From contig JAJNNQ010000026.1 in the NCBI GenBank assembly GCA_027886175.1, positions 24,694,001-24,758,000 of the forward strand: a stretch of DNA of 64,000 bases, read 5' to 3'. Shown here piece after piece: positions 42,201 through 52,553 of the stretch (the first letter of the stretch is position 1; each line of letters opens with the position of its first letter). The notes below the pieces were generated by a model. That model ran no database searches. It was not told the DNA's origin and worked only from the letters and a program-made list of their open reading frames with translations. The position numbers and the translations under genes were made by a program. Source of the stretch: Phylloscopus collybita (lineage: Eukaryota > Chordata > Aves > Passeriformes > Phylloscopidae).

Positions 42201-45200
42201 GGCAGCCTATCTGCTTCTCATGATATTCCTGACCACAGCTGGACCCTGTGACCTGACGCTCTCTTCCACTCAGAACAATTCCAAAATGGTCCTGCAACCT
42301 ACATTTCTTAAATAGTTAACATGCTTGATTGCACCTGGTATGTCGAATACTTTAGGTTGCTGTGCATGAAAGAAAAACAAACCAAAGGTTTCTAGACTTG
42401 ATACATGGCTTATATTTGTATCACAACACTAACCGCATGTAACTGTCAAAGGCATTCTGTACAATCTTTTGAAGCTGTGAACAAATGCATTCATATATAC
42501 AGCATTCATATTTTCAAATAAAAAAATTTCAAAAGCACCTCTTTAAATGGTAATACAAAACAGAAAAGACCGAAATGCCAACAGATTAAAATAGCCTCTT
42601 GCCCCAGAAGACCATACAAATTCACTTAAAGCCAAATTCAGTGATTTAGACCATGTAGGTCCCAGAGTTTGAGATATTTCAAGTCTGGTGTTATTTACCT
42701 TTTAAACTTTAATCTTTAAATAACTAAATTAATAGTTAGTATTTTTCAAATACCTAATCACAAACTCATACGAAAAAATAAATGAGCCTACTCCTGTCTC
42801 AAAATTCACTTCTTCCTAACTGGCAAGCAGGGTTTTGCCTGCATTCTCACAGGTGTTCCCTTAGCTCTGCAGTAGCAAGTCACTAATGTCAGCAAGAAAT
42901 GGTACAATCCATAAAGGATATTGATATTCTTCAAGATAGTCTCTTGTGGCACAGTACATCAGCAGTGGCATCTATGATGTCTATATCCAATTAATAAGAC
43001 TTGATTAACAGAGTAAGACAACATGGAGTTTATTAAAAATAATGCCATAGCTGAATACTATTAGAAGGGTTCACCCCCGCTGGTGTTTCAGCCAAAGGTT
43101 GATTCAGTAAGTGTCAGGCAAATCTCATACACCACTCCTGAAGATATATCCCTAAGGAAACTAAATCAGACCTATTTTAAATTAATTCTGTCCTTATACA
43201 ATGAAAAAATGTGGAAGTGTTAGACATCACTCTTGAAAGAGCTAGACACACTTCAATGCTGAAGTCAAAGTATTTTTCGTTTAATTCCACTCCAAACAAA
43301 ATCAGCTCTTGAAAACTTCAAGAAATAACTGTTCTCTTTTTGAAGTCATATACCCAGCAATAAGGATCACTTAGGATTTATGATACATCCAAGCACTTCA
43401 GTTTTGTACTGATAAACATATGGGGTTACTCCAAAATAAGGTTGAAATGGATTGTTTTTCCTATATTTGACTTCACCAAAAGGACTGTTAAAGCTTTCCC
43501 AGTCTGCCACAAGATAGAGACTAAACTATACATATATGGGTTGCTTGGAGGTGTATTTCAGTCCTAATTTTTCTCTGCCAACAGAAGTTTTTACTTCACA
43601 CTTAGAGCTGCTAGTCTCTATTACACACTGCAAATGCCTGATGACAGTCAGAAAAACATCCTCTGCAGAATTACAGAATCAACCATCCCACAGCCCCTGC
43701 AAACTACAGTCACTGCACTGAAGATGAAAACAAGCATTGGAGGAATAAGATTCGTAATAGAGACAAATATATCTGTTTATCAGGCAATAGATTCTGAGTT
43801 TGTATCTAGAAGGGACAAACATTAAGTGATTTTTTCCAATCTAGAATTACAATGTGAATAAACCAGTATCTTAAGAAACTGCAATTACCTGCAAAGTTCT
43901 CCTTCTCTTCATCTGAAAGTAACTGCTTTTTTTTCAAATGTAAGTTTTGCAGAGCAGTTTCCAACAATTCCAGGGGAACAGCAGAGCACTCCACAGCTTT
44001 CTGAAGGATCTGCTTACACTTCTTTTCATTTTCTAAGTGGTAAGAAGCACAGAGATAGAAATCACAGAAGAAAAAAAACAGTTACACTGGGGAAAGGTTT
44101 TTTTAAGGAGACGGTTACATTCACGTTGTCTTATATTCACTTTGCATAGTTCTATGAAGCCATTATTAGGGACATCTCCCTTACATTGCCATTTCAAGAA
44201 AACTGCCTGCAAAGTTACAAGCAAATCACACAAGTCAATTTTTTACATTAAATTGAATACCAAGTCACAAAATATGCACTCTCAGTATTTTTTTAGTGTT
44301 ATAGGAACTTTAAGGTAATTCTAATTATTCTAAAGTCCATTTTTTCCTGTAGTATCAGCGAGGAAATATGACCCTTATGGACTTCCATTTAGATCTGACC
44401 AGGTAAAAAATTTATTATATATGTTATAAAACTTCCTTCATGCACTTAATAGAAATCAAATTGAAAACCAGCTGCTGTTAAGTAAAATATCACTACTCTG
44501 GACAGCATTACAGTTAAGAAAAGAGGAGAAAAAAGCAAGGATTTTTCATTACAGTTTTAGACATTACTAAATGCTATAAACAGAACTTTGAGGAGAGCTG
44601 GGATGGGAAAGGGAGTGTGTTAATAAAAGACATTGAAGCAGTCAATTTACATATGTAAACACATACACAGGCATCTATAAGAAAGAGTCAAATAAGGAAA
44701 AAAGTGTACTGCAACCACAATACTTTATTTGGTTTAAAGAACCTCTGGGCAAAAGGATGCAAAGTTTTGCTACAGCAGTCAAACCCCAAATGCCCTTCTT
44801 CCTCCATTCCAAAGTAGCAAAACATAAACCACTTTGTTTTGACATTCATGCTCATATGCATATACTTAAGTATTTCTTATAATGTATATTTAAGAGCACC
44901 ATGTCACCCACACTCAAAACTCCACTTGTAAATTAAGTTAGACATCACTGCTGCCTGTAGTACAGGCTGGTGGAAGTGTAGTGTAGTTATCAGAAATTTG
45001 TGCTTAAGTAACCTATTTTAAGAATATTAAATGGATGATGTCAAACACTGAAGCAAGGAAGCATGAAAATTAGATGAGCTACAATTTCATGTAAATCATT
45101 TTGTGCTAATTTGTTAGAATTTGGTTTTTAACCATATAGTCAAATATTGTTTTTTCTCATAAGTGATTAGCAAAGTGGATAGGCTCTAAGAATGCTTAGC

Positions 45201-48200
45201 CAGCATTCTGTGACTCTACCTTTGGCTATATTTAGTAACCACACATTGCTTCAACAAGACCTGCTACTCGAAAGTAATTCCTCCTAGTATTATGTGCCTC
45301 ATTGAGTAACAAAGAGCATGACACCAAAACACGTATGTGCAAAATTAACTGCTTCATCCCCCATAACAGATGAGGATTCAAGGCACAAAATGAAGCCAGA
45401 ACTATTTCTGAGTTTCAATCAGTCCACTTCATAACATACCAAAAGCCTGAATCAACCACCATAAGATTTGAAATAATCAAGAGTACAATTTTAATCTATG
45501 GTCATGAGTTCTGACCAACTCACAGCAAATCATCTTTAGGTACACCACCAAAAGCACCCAAGAAAAGACAAGACAGCTCCTCAACTGCGGTATTTAAATG
45601 AAATTGTACTTAGTATTTAAGTAAAAAAAAAAAAAAAAAACACCACAAAAAACAGAATGGCACCTTTATTGTGTCACTCCATTTCCAGGTCACTAATATT
45701 CTATTATTAAGAAATCAACATCAATTTGCCAAGTCTACTTTCACAATTTCAACTTAAGCTTTTATCTTGAGCAAAACTGTGAGCTAAGGAAGAGAACATG
45801 CAATTAAGTTTTTCCTAATGCAAAAGAAAATACTGACAGGTGTGCCAAGCACTGCTGAAATCACTGGGGTGAAGAACCAACAAAGCACTACCCTCCTCCT
45901 TTCCCTCTGGCCTAAGTGGACAGAGAGAAAAAGGAACAGCACTCCAAAGTAACAATTTACAACTCACATGTTCCACTAATCCTCTTTGAGGCACCCAGCA
46001 GGGACACTGTAACTCCATACACATTACCAGAGGACACCTAGATCAGCTCAAGGGTAACAGATACAAATCAGAGAGCACACTGCAGTTAGAACAAAGCCAA
46101 TCATAAATGGCTTATTTCCTTTGGGATTAGGACTTCATTTCAGGTTGATTACTTGCTGTCAAAGTAAGATAAACTACTGCATGAACACATCCCATGGCTA
46201 TAGGATGAATTTAGTCACTGGTAACCTGCAGCAACATTTCTACACTTTATTAAATTACACAATAGGTTTTATTACATTTAATTAACAATATCTTTGTTAT
46301 TGCATTATTAGTGTTTATCTGTTCAAATAAATATCCCACTAAAATAAAGTGCCCACTAAATAAATTATTAGCTTCTTTTTACTACTGTTTAGAAGTTCAA
46401 TACCACAAGTTTATACTAGAACAAGCCTGGTCAAATAACTGACTTATGCATAACACAGAAACTGTGTAATTTCAAGACACAAACATGCAGATTTTGGTCT
46501 TCTTTTCCCCATCCTGTACAGGAGTCATTCATAAAATATAACATGTCATATAATATAACACTTCTGGGGGGTCAGTTGGTTCACAGCCTTTCCTGCTCCA
46601 ATGACAACCAATTTATCTGTTAAGAAAAACTGGAAAATCTGAGATGACAAATGAATATCTACTTACTGATTTTAACAAAATGACTCTGCCTCATGTGCCA
46701 CACTTTGAACACCTAAACTACATACTAAAATACAGTTAAAAAGTAGTAGTGAAGGAAAAATGTATAGACAAAATCACTATCAGTGAAAAATAAACAGAAG
46801 TAAAGAAAGGAATAACTAGTAAAATGTATTCAGAATCTAGAGTGCAGACTAGACAGATTAATTCATTTAGTGCAGCTAAGTTTGGGGAGAGTTTCTCATA
46901 CAAGGCAGTATACAACAATTTGCTTGCTACTAAAAAAAAAACATGAAGGAAAACAAAGCACAAAAATCTTTAAATACATCCATCAAGTCTTTTCCATTCA
47001 AATAAGAAAATGGCTTTCATAGAATGTGCTTGTCTTTCTCTACAGAGGAAACTGTCAAAGGAAGAAATAGACAGGGTGATGTAGGTCAAATCACCCATGG
47101 AAACAAAAGACACCCAAAAAGATAAGCCTGTGGGCAACCAACACAGCCTTGCTAGCAAGTACCAGGGCAACCAAATTGCACATTGACAGTGTATTTTGGT
47201 TTAATAAAAAACATACTCAATCTACAGATGCTGTTCAGAAGAAGACAATTTCTTCCACAAGCATGCAAAGTATTTGAGCCTCACTTTTCGATGCAGGAAG
47301 AGCCTTATTCAAAAGCCTTCCACAGCAAGATCTAAATTAGAAAAGTAGAAACTACTAACAATTGTCACCTGGTTTGAAAGTTATTTCTAAAACAAAAAAA
47401 TGAACTGTGTGCATATTATCATTTTAAATGAACACATGTTCTCCATAAATTTCAGTTAAAATTATCTAGACTTTTTTCTTTCTGATTCAATACCTATCAG
47501 TTTCCTTCCAAATTATGTATGTTTAAAAGAGTTTAAAACAACAAAACCAAGAACTACACAGAACAGCAACACCAACCAAGTTTTTTTTTTTACACACCTT
47601 GTGATAGCTCAAACTGTGCAAAAGCCACATGCACAAAAGCAAATTTCTTGCAGTTCAGTCTGGCCAGATGAAATTGGTCCCGTGCCTCCTCTGGATCTTG
47701 AAGACTGTAAAGACAACACATTCAGTTGTATAAGGTGAAGAGCCTGAGAAGGATGAAGTTCTGTGTGTTGGATGAAGCCTTTTAATAACTTTGAAAAAGC
47801 AACCCACCTATAGGCTAAAGATTTTCCTTTTTCTTAGAGCAATCAGTGAGCTTTAAATAAGCAATGAATTTTAAACTCTAATAATTGAAAGATATCAAGC
47901 TGAACCTTGCCAAAACTCAAAGGACTCAATCCTTCAGTTCTTTCACATTCCATAGTTCATTTACTTTAGGCAAATTTTAATCCTAGTGTTACATTCAGCC
48001 ATAGATTGCTGGGCAGGTTAATGCTTACACAGCACACCAACATTTAAGCACACAAGAGCAACTACAACCTATGCAAATACCAGTCAAGATCCAAAAGGCC
48101 TAAATCTACATCACTATGAAATACATTAGTTACATTTCAACTGACATTAAAAAAAAAAAGGGAGCTTAAAACTTTTATCAGTAACATCCATAGTCAAGGG

Positions 48201-51200
48201 ATAAAGGAATTCTTTCATAAGTTCCCCCTTGACTCAATAGGTACACAAATGTACCACTTAGAAGTGGGAAGAGCAAAAGATTTATGACCATGGTTCAAAA
48301 TAAAAGTACAAAAAATACAACATGGAAAAGTAAAAAACATATTTTCAGTAGAACTCTGTGGAATTTTGAACCAAAGAAGTTTCTGATAGTTTAGGCATGT
48401 TACTAGAGTCATGTAGGTTTACTGAACTCAGCTCTGATCATCCAAAACAATGGGACAGGCACAGAAGAACCTATCTGCAGGCAAAATCTGAGCCAGAATA
48501 ACTAAGCTGTAATGCATTACATTCACTTTCAAAGAGTTAAAAGTTCCTATAGAAAGCAGCAACAGCTTGGATACTAATATACCCAGTAAAACAAGACCTA
48601 ACACTAGCAATAGGCATCAAGTGCCACACGCTTGGTGGCACTGTGCTACAGCCAGAAGCACTCCCTGAGAGCAGGCCTGGCATTGCTAATGTACAATACA
48701 GATAACCATAGAAGCACTGTCTGTCTTTTGACTATTTCAGAGCACACTCAAGGGTTCTTCAGACAACCTTGGTATCATAATAGGTCAAAAGGTATTGGCA
48801 CAGCCAGACTGCAGCTAAAGATACCAGGACAAAAAAGATCCAGTGCCAAGAATGGAATAATCCAGTTTCTCACCTAAAGCTTGGGCAGAGATGTGATTGA
48901 GAGCAGGCTGGGGAGAAAGACTTGGGTGTGATGGCTGATGAAAAAGTCAACACAAGGCAGCTGTGTGCACTTGTAGCCCAGGAAGCCAAACAATCTTGGG
49001 CTGCATCAAAAGGAGCATGGCCAGCAGGTCAGAAGTGATTCTGCCCCTCTGCTCTTGGAAGATCCCACCTGAGACACTGCATTGAGCTCCCAACATAACA
49101 AGGACAATGACCTGTTGGCACAAGTCCAGACAAGGGCCACAAAGATGATTAGACAGCTGGAGGCCTTCTCCTATGAGGATGGGCTGGGAAAGCTGGGGCT
49201 GTTCACCTGGAGAATAGAAGCTTGCATGGAGACCTCATAGCAAACTTCCAGCATCTGAAGGGGATCCGCAGGGAAGCTGGAAAGGGACTTACTGTCAGGA
49301 ACTCTAGTGGTAGAACTAGGAAAAGTGGGTATAAAATGAAAGAGGAAATTTAGGCCAGGTGTTAGGTAGAAATTCTTTACTCTGAGGGTGGTGAGACACT
49401 GGAACAGGTTGCCCAAGGAGGTTGTGGATGCCCCAATCCTAGAAGATTTCAAGGCCAGGCTGGAAAAAGCCTTGAACAACCTGGTCTAGTGAGAGGTGTT
49501 CCTGCCTACAGCAGGAGGGTTGGGACTAGATGATCTTTTAGATCCATTCCAACCACTTAACATTCTAAAATTCTATCATCAGAACAATACAGTGTTGATG
49601 GCAGTAAATACTGCTTCTGAAGTTTTTGATGCTGATTTGCTTTTCCACCTTTTTTAGGTGGAACATCTGGGACAACAGCAAACAATTCCACTGAAAAGCA
49701 CATTTCTTCTCCCACCCAAGGCAGTATCATCAGAGCACCTATCAGTGTCATTTAATGTGAGTATTAGTATTACTTTATTTGCACTAGCTAAAAAATACAA
49801 CAAAAACACTCTACAAAGTCATGAGATGAGAGGATTTTCTTTAACAGAAGCTAAAAATCAAGGAAAGATAAAATATGTAGTCCTGGACAAACTGACAGCC
49901 AGGAACAGAGAAGGTAAGTGTTAGAACTTACCAGGGAAATTTCGAACAAAAAAATTATAAGCAATGAGAATAAATTATGAGTAGTAAATAAACATACCAA
50001 ACACAAAAGATCCAATTAAGTAGCCACTGATTAACTTAATCTCCAAAAATTACAGTCAACATTGTTGGGTTTTAGGTCCAAGCAGCCAAAAGCAATTTCA
50101 TTGCTGGTGAGATTACAGATGTAGCTCATAAATATAGTTTCATATAAATAATTGATATTATATGCTACTCCGGACAAGGAAGTGTTATTAGCTTATAAAA
50201 TTTTTTAAGAAGAAGCTAGTATCTGAAAGTAATTTCCAAATGAGGAATCATCATTTAGGGAGATGCTTACAGTGAAGTTCCAGTGGGATTGATGCTGTAT
50301 CGGATTTTGATGAGTGAATTTTTTGAAAGGGGTTTGGAGTAGATAGTTTACCTTTTAATTTTTATCAGGGATGTCAGGAAACATATGACTGATGGTATTT
50401 GCCAATTAAAAAACATGCAGCAGACAACAAAAAGAGCAGATCTGAGCTACCTAGTGAGATACGTAGATTCTGTAATGCTAGCTACTAAAGTAGAAGTTAT
50501 TTTAGTACAGCTACAGAGTGCATTTTAATAGTGAAACAAGACAGACTACTCTCCCAAGAAGGTCCCTAGAAGCTGTAGTAGTGAAACAACTGAAGACATT
50601 TCAGTGAGACACCACAACTGGAACTGTTCATACTATTAATGCATTAGCAAGCTACTGACAGCACCTTTAGTTTTGCTTTCTGCAGTATACCACACAAAAC
50701 TGAACATAGCTCTTGCACACATCCTTTAAGTATCCACCTTTCAAACCACGTCCTACAGATAAGTCAAAGTAGGTCCAAGTGATTAGGGAAGTAGGAAATA
50801 ATCTTTCTGAACTTAAACTCTCCTACAACAAGATATAACACATGTGACTTGATCAGTATTTGGAAAAGAATTTCCACAAACTAGGCAGGATCCAGAAGCC
50901 TATATTACAGTTGCTGCTCTGAGGAAAAGCAATTAATCTTTGAATAAGAATACAATCTTGCAATGTATCTTTAAACCTTTCTGGAAGAGATTCTTTACTC
51001 CACTTAAACAAAACACCTTTCCTCTTCAAGATACTGAAGATTCACAAGGTCATTATTCACTTCTGTTTCTCAACAGGACATTGAACAGATTACTTCCACT
51101 GTATGGTTTTAGTAACAGTGATGCAGCAAGATCCATGCAAACAGCAGTGCAGAGAAGCAGACATCTATCATACTGCAAGATGAAACCATATGTCAAAAAG

Positions 51201-52553
51201 CCAAAGAGAGGAAGAACGTACAAGAAAAAGATTAGCTATGTTTACTGGAAGATCACCTGCCCAGCTCTAATTGTTAGATTGCTGCATTGTTTCAATACAG
51301 CTCTTTATCCAAAATATTTGCTGTAATGATATTTCAAGTGACAAAAGAACCACTCATTAAAAAAATTCTAATTATAACCCTGTCCCAAATTATGTCTGAG
51401 CACATCTGAACAACCACATTGCTAAATTTGGACTGAATAAAGCAACAAATGACCACAACCAAAACTAATTTTCAAAGTGTGGAACTAGAGAATGATGTTC
51501 TGAGGCATTCTCCCTATCCTAAGACAGCAAATTTAATCAAACTGTGATGAGTCTTTTCGAGTAAGAAAAAACATACTAAAATAAAGCTCAAAAAAGGATG
51601 CCATGCTATTCTCCCTTGTACCTTACACAAAGAACCAAGAAAAAGGTAGTGTGTTAACATCTCTAAATCAAATAGCTCTAAACAATCATGTTTATTAGCA
51701 TATACAAAAAATGCGAGTACTGTGGAAACAACAGGTAAGCTGACAAACCAAAGTTACTTACCTTCAAGGAACCAGAAAACAGCCCCACTCAAAATGATAA
51801 TTTGTTGCAGAAAGCACTAATGAAACAAGTCTTTTGAATTAAGAATTAAGAATACCTAATTCTAAATTCAAAAAGAATGATGAGTTATCATATTGAAAAT
51901 TTATACTTACGCTTTCAACTCAGCAAATCTCACAAGGATGCGAGCATAGCTCTCATCTTGACTGTACTTTTCTGCAGGTAATGCAGTCACTGCTTGACTG
52001 TAACGACCAATGAGTCTATTGAGTAGGCTGACATCCATCTGAGGAACACCTTTTTTCTCTAGTTTAAGCAAAAAACAAAGCCAGTCTTCTGGATTATTTG
52101 TTGTCATCATTATTTGATTGACAGTTCCAGAGTTGTCTGACAAAAACAAGGAGACTGATTAAAACAGCAGCAAACACATACAGAAGAAAACACTTTTTAC
52201 AAGATTTTGTGCAAGACAGTTACTATTTTTTAAACAAGATTAAAGCAGCAGAGCTAAGAAATAAGGAGAGATGAAGTTAACTTTGTTGTCATTAATATTG
52301 AAGAAACACTAAACTTGAGATGCTTTCAGTTAAGTCTAGGCTAAGATCTCAGTCAGTCTAGGCTAAGATCTTTTGCATAAGCAGCAATAGAATAACAACA
52401 CCAAATACCTGTTGTATCAGCTGAGATTTTAGTATAATTAAATTCATCTGTGATATTCTCTTCATTTCTGTATTTGCTTTTCAAGTTTCTAACTCTGTTC
52501 ATGATTGATGTAATCTGTGGCAGTCCTCTTTCACTTAGGTCTGTCTCCTCCAT
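27168..52553 (-). CDS. TTK: TTK/MPS1 dual-specificity protein kinase, complete coding region in 21 exons
   Basis: TTK acts at kinetochores. It phosphorylates KNL1 and other partners to start spindle-checkpoint signalling and to correct chromosome attachment. I joined 21 minus-strand exons (listed separately), all GT-AG and phase-compatible, into 874 codons plus TGA. Human TTK is about 857 residues. In order: a short N-terminal extension (about 1-60); a TPR-like helical region (about 60-205); a long low-complexity linker (about 205-520); a kinase domain (about 535-805); and a short C-terminal tail. Visible kinase features are the glycine loop GSGGSS (545-550), the catalytic lysine K566 in AVKYV, the gatekeeper M615, the catalytic loop HSDLKP with D660, DFG at 677-679, activation-loop T689 and T699, and PPE at 704-706. 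Every catalytic residue is present, so the enzyme should be active. Residue numbers follow my own exon model. Identity is very secure; the exact ends of linker exons are slightly less so. Confidence 0.96.
28354..28451 (-). CDS. TTK: TTK coding exon 20 (residues 813-845)
   Basis: The C-terminal extension after the kinase domain: [20 protein letters not shown] then SISRAAR, nearly identical in pattern to mammalian TTK. The acceptor is tgcag and the donor gtaagt. Confidence 0.96.
28679..28769 (-). CDS. TTK: TTK coding exon 19 (residues 783-812)
   Basis: The end of the kinase domain: [20 protein letters not shown] then [10 protein letters not shown]. The kinase subdomain XI arginine is present in the KERIS motif. 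The acceptor is tgcag and the donor gtacat. Confidence 0.96.
29100..29276 (-). CDS. TTK: TTK coding exon 18 (residues 724-782)
   Basis: The kinase C-lobe: [20 protein letters not shown], then [22 protein letters not shown] and DLQDVLK. The conserved D729 of SDVWSLG anchors helix F. The acceptor is attag and the donor gtaact. Confidence 0.98.
30521..30601 (-). CDS. TTK: TTK coding exon 17 (residues 697-723)
   Basis: The exon completes the activation segment: [21 protein letters not shown]699 of the P+1 loop aligns with human T686, and PPE is the APE-equivalent motif. The first residue is Ala where human TTK has Val, which follows from the tag acceptor used. The donor is gtagta. Confidence 0.95.
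30913..31037 (-). CDS. TTK: TTK coding exon 16 (residues 655-696), catalytic core
   Basis: The exon encodes [20 protein letters not shown], then [10 protein letters not shown] and IIKDSQ. It holds the catalytic Asp 660 in the TTK-type HSDLKP loop, DFG at 677-679 and most of the activation loop, including T689, which aligns with a known autophosphorylation site in human TTK. The acceptor is tacag and the donor gtgaaa. Confidence 0.98.
32205..32356 (-). CDS. TTK: TTK coding exon 15 (residues 604-654)
   Basis: The hinge and start of the C-lobe: [18 protein letters not shown], with gatekeeper M615 and hinge residues E616 to G618, then a lysine run and [19 protein letters not shown]. The acceptor is tttag and the donor gtattc. 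Confidence 0.97.
32440..32597 (-). CDS. TTK: TTK coding exon 14 (residues 552-603)
   Basis: Kinase N-lobe: [20 protein letters not shown] with the ATP-anchoring lysine 566, the alpha-C helix with the glutamates of [11 protein letters not shown], and [10 protein letters not shown]. The acceptor is tgcag and the donor gtgagt. Confidence 0.97.
32930..33320 (+). mobile_element. CR1 LINE 3' region in a TTK intron
   Basis: Degraded plus-oriented CR1 tail, antisense to TTK: GAAGAGGCTGAGAG, then AAATCCTATTGCTGTCTTCA, GTCCAGAGAGGCTATGAAAT and GGTGATATTTAAACACAAAA, and a weak end near 33320. A run of T at 33131-33142 interrupts it. Confidence 0.75.
33330..33785 (+). mobile_element. CR1 LINE ORF2 fragment in a TTK intron
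   Basis: Plus-oriented CR1 reverse-transcriptase 5' part: GAGACCCAGGAAACTACAAA, then CTCCTAGAAGCTATGCTAAA, AACAGGGAGGTGATTTGAGG and TCTGTAAGGCCTTTGACATA, ending at CCCCCACAACA. The element stops before its own 3' end, so it is not a simple 5'-truncated insertion. Confidence 0.88.
34309..34401 (-). CDS. TTK: TTK coding exon 13 (residues 521-551)
   Basis: The kinase domain begins here: [20 protein letters not shown] then SK, which contains the glycine-rich ATP loop (545-550). The acceptor is cacag and the donor gtaagg. The exon is exactly 31 codons. Confidence 0.97.
35480..35600 (-). CDS. TTK: TTK coding exon 12 (residues 480-520)
   Basis: The exon encodes [20 protein letters not shown], then [16 protein letters not shown]. 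The order TPVVK, CQ-STPY and ATP-QN matches mammalian TTK just before the kinase domain. The acceptor is ttcag and the donor gtaacc. Confidence 0.94.
37032..37159 (-). CDS. TTK: TTK coding exon 11 (residues 438-479)
   Basis: The exon encodes [18 protein letters not shown], then [19 protein letters not shown]. The NDYMAC stretch completed in the next exon corresponds to the conserved motif just before TPVVK in mammalian TTK. Serine-proline sites are candidate CDK or MAPK sites. The acceptor is tgtag and the donor gtaagc. Confidence 0.9.
37281..37462 (-). CDS. TTK: TTK coding exon 10 (residues 377-437)
   Basis: A polar linker exon encoding [20 protein letters not shown], then [15 protein letters not shown] and CYGE. 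The acceptor is cccag and the donor gtaaag. It starts with two bases of codon 377 and ends in phase 0. Confidence 0.87.
38836..38959 (-). CDS. TTK: TTK coding exon 9 (residues 336-376)
   Basis: A linker exon rich in Thr, Ser and Glu ([20 protein letters not shown], then TKRE). Support comes from an intact frame, the acceptor tttag, the donor gtaact and matching phases. Sequence similarity alone is low here. Confidence 0.83.
39671..39770 (-). CDS. TTK: TTK coding exon 8 (residues 302-335)
   Basis: A linker exon that begins by completing Arg to give KRQTSSSKQ across the junction, as in mammalian TTK, and ends in DLYNLGDLQ. The acceptor is aacag and the donor gtaatt. Confidence 0.87.
40188..40210. 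repeat. Perfect 9-bp inverted repeat with 5-nt loop
   Basis: GATAGAGAC (40188-40196) and GTCTCTATC (40202-40210), inside a TTK intron. Confidence 0.9.
40321..40418 (-). CDS. TTK: TTK coding exon 7 (residues 270-301)
   Basis: The exon encodes [12 protein letters not shown], then an acidic stretch [13 protein letters not shown] and VVK. The CPFGRIPV segment matches the conserved linker motif of mammalian TTK. The acceptor is ctaag, with a weak pyrimidine tract, and the donor is gtatgg. Confidence 0.88.
40501..40576 (-). CDS. TTK: TTK coding exon 6 (residues 244-269)
   Basis: A short linker exon encoding [20 protein letters not shown]. The acceptor is tttag and the donor gtaaaa. Phase joins both neighbours. 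The NYHNPLRPL stretch looks like a conserved linker motif of TTK. Confidence 0.85.
40687..40795 (-). CDS. TTK: TTK coding exon 5 (residues 208-243)
   Basis: This is a serine- and asparagine-rich linker exon ([13 protein letters not shown], then [15 protein letters not shown]). It is weakly conserved, and I support it by splice sites (ctacag acceptor, gtaatg donor), an open phase and its position. Confidence 0.85.
40796..43888 (-). other. TTK intron between coding exons 4 and 5
   Basis: A 3.1 kb intron with a CR1 3' end at 41555-41705. Nothing else recognisable. Confidence 0.8.
41555..41705 (+). mobile_element. CR1 LINE 3' end fragment in a TTK intron
   Basis: AGGAAGTGTTCAAAGCCAGG, then TTTGAGCAACCTGGTCTAGT, GGAACTAGATGAACTTCTAT and a degenerate GATTCTAAGATACTA terminal repeat. 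Antisense to TTK. Confidence 0.92.
43889..44032 (-). CDS. TTK: TTK coding exon 4 (residues 160-207)
   Basis: The exon encodes the last TPR-like segment ([20 protein letters not shown]), then [15 protein letters not shown]. It contains a Lys-Glu-Asn triplet at residues 203-205. The acceptor is cttag and the donor gtaatt. Confidence 0.95.
44033..47597 (-). other. TTK intron between coding exons 3 and 4
   Basis: A 3.6 kb AT-rich intron. It holds a run of adenines at about 45622-45640 and no recognised gene or transposon. Confidence 0.8.
47598..47704 (-). CDS. TTK: TTK coding exon 3 (residues 124-159)
   Basis: The exon encodes [11 protein letters not shown], then [19 protein letters not shown], a TPR helix pair highly similar to mammalian TTK. 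The donor is gtgtgt and the acceptor tacag. Phase fits both neighbours. Confidence 0.95.
47705..51910 (-). other. TTK intron between coding exons 2 and 3
   Basis: The largest coding-region intron, 4.2 kb. It contains the CR1 copy at 48875-49578. I see no exon candidate with splice sites elsewhere in it. A plus-strand open frame at 50940-51326 is discussed in the findings. Confidence 0.8.
48875..49578 (+). mobile_element. CR1 LINE fragment: ORF2 C-terminus and 3' UTR, in a TTK intron
   Basis: Plus-oriented CR1 of about 700 bp: GGGCTGCATCAAAAGGAGCA, then TGGCCAGCAGGTCAGAAGTG, AGACAAGGGCCACAAAGATG and AAATTCTTTACTCTGAGGGT, then CTGGTCTAGTGAGAGGTGTT, ending with ATTCTAAAATTCTATCATC. It is the best-preserved CR1 in the window but still interrupted by stops. 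Confidence 0.94.
51911..52136 (-). CDS. TTK: TTK coding exon 2 (residues 49-123)
   Basis: The exon encodes [10 protein letters not shown], then NNPEDWL and [10 protein letters not shown], and ends in RFAELK. This is the start of the TPR-like domain that targets TTK to kinetochores. The acceptor is gtcag and the donor gtaagt. It ends with two bases (GC) of codon 124. Confidence 0.95.
52333..52371. repeat. Two-copy tandem duplication, 22-bp period
   Basis: AGTCTAGGCTAAGATCT occurs at 52333-52349 and again at 52355-52371. It lies in the short intron after coding exon 1, about 40 bp past the donor. Confidence 0.9.
52409..52553 (-). CDS. TTK: TTK coding exon 1 (residues 1-48)
   Basis: This exon encodes the start [10 protein letters not shown] and the N-terminal extension, ending in ISADTT, which fits the start of vertebrate TTK. 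The ATG lies directly after an AG acceptor (cag then ATGGAG), so the upstream exon must be noncoding. The donor is gtattt. The exon ends with one base of codon 49, which becomes Asp with the next exon. Confidence 0.93.
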
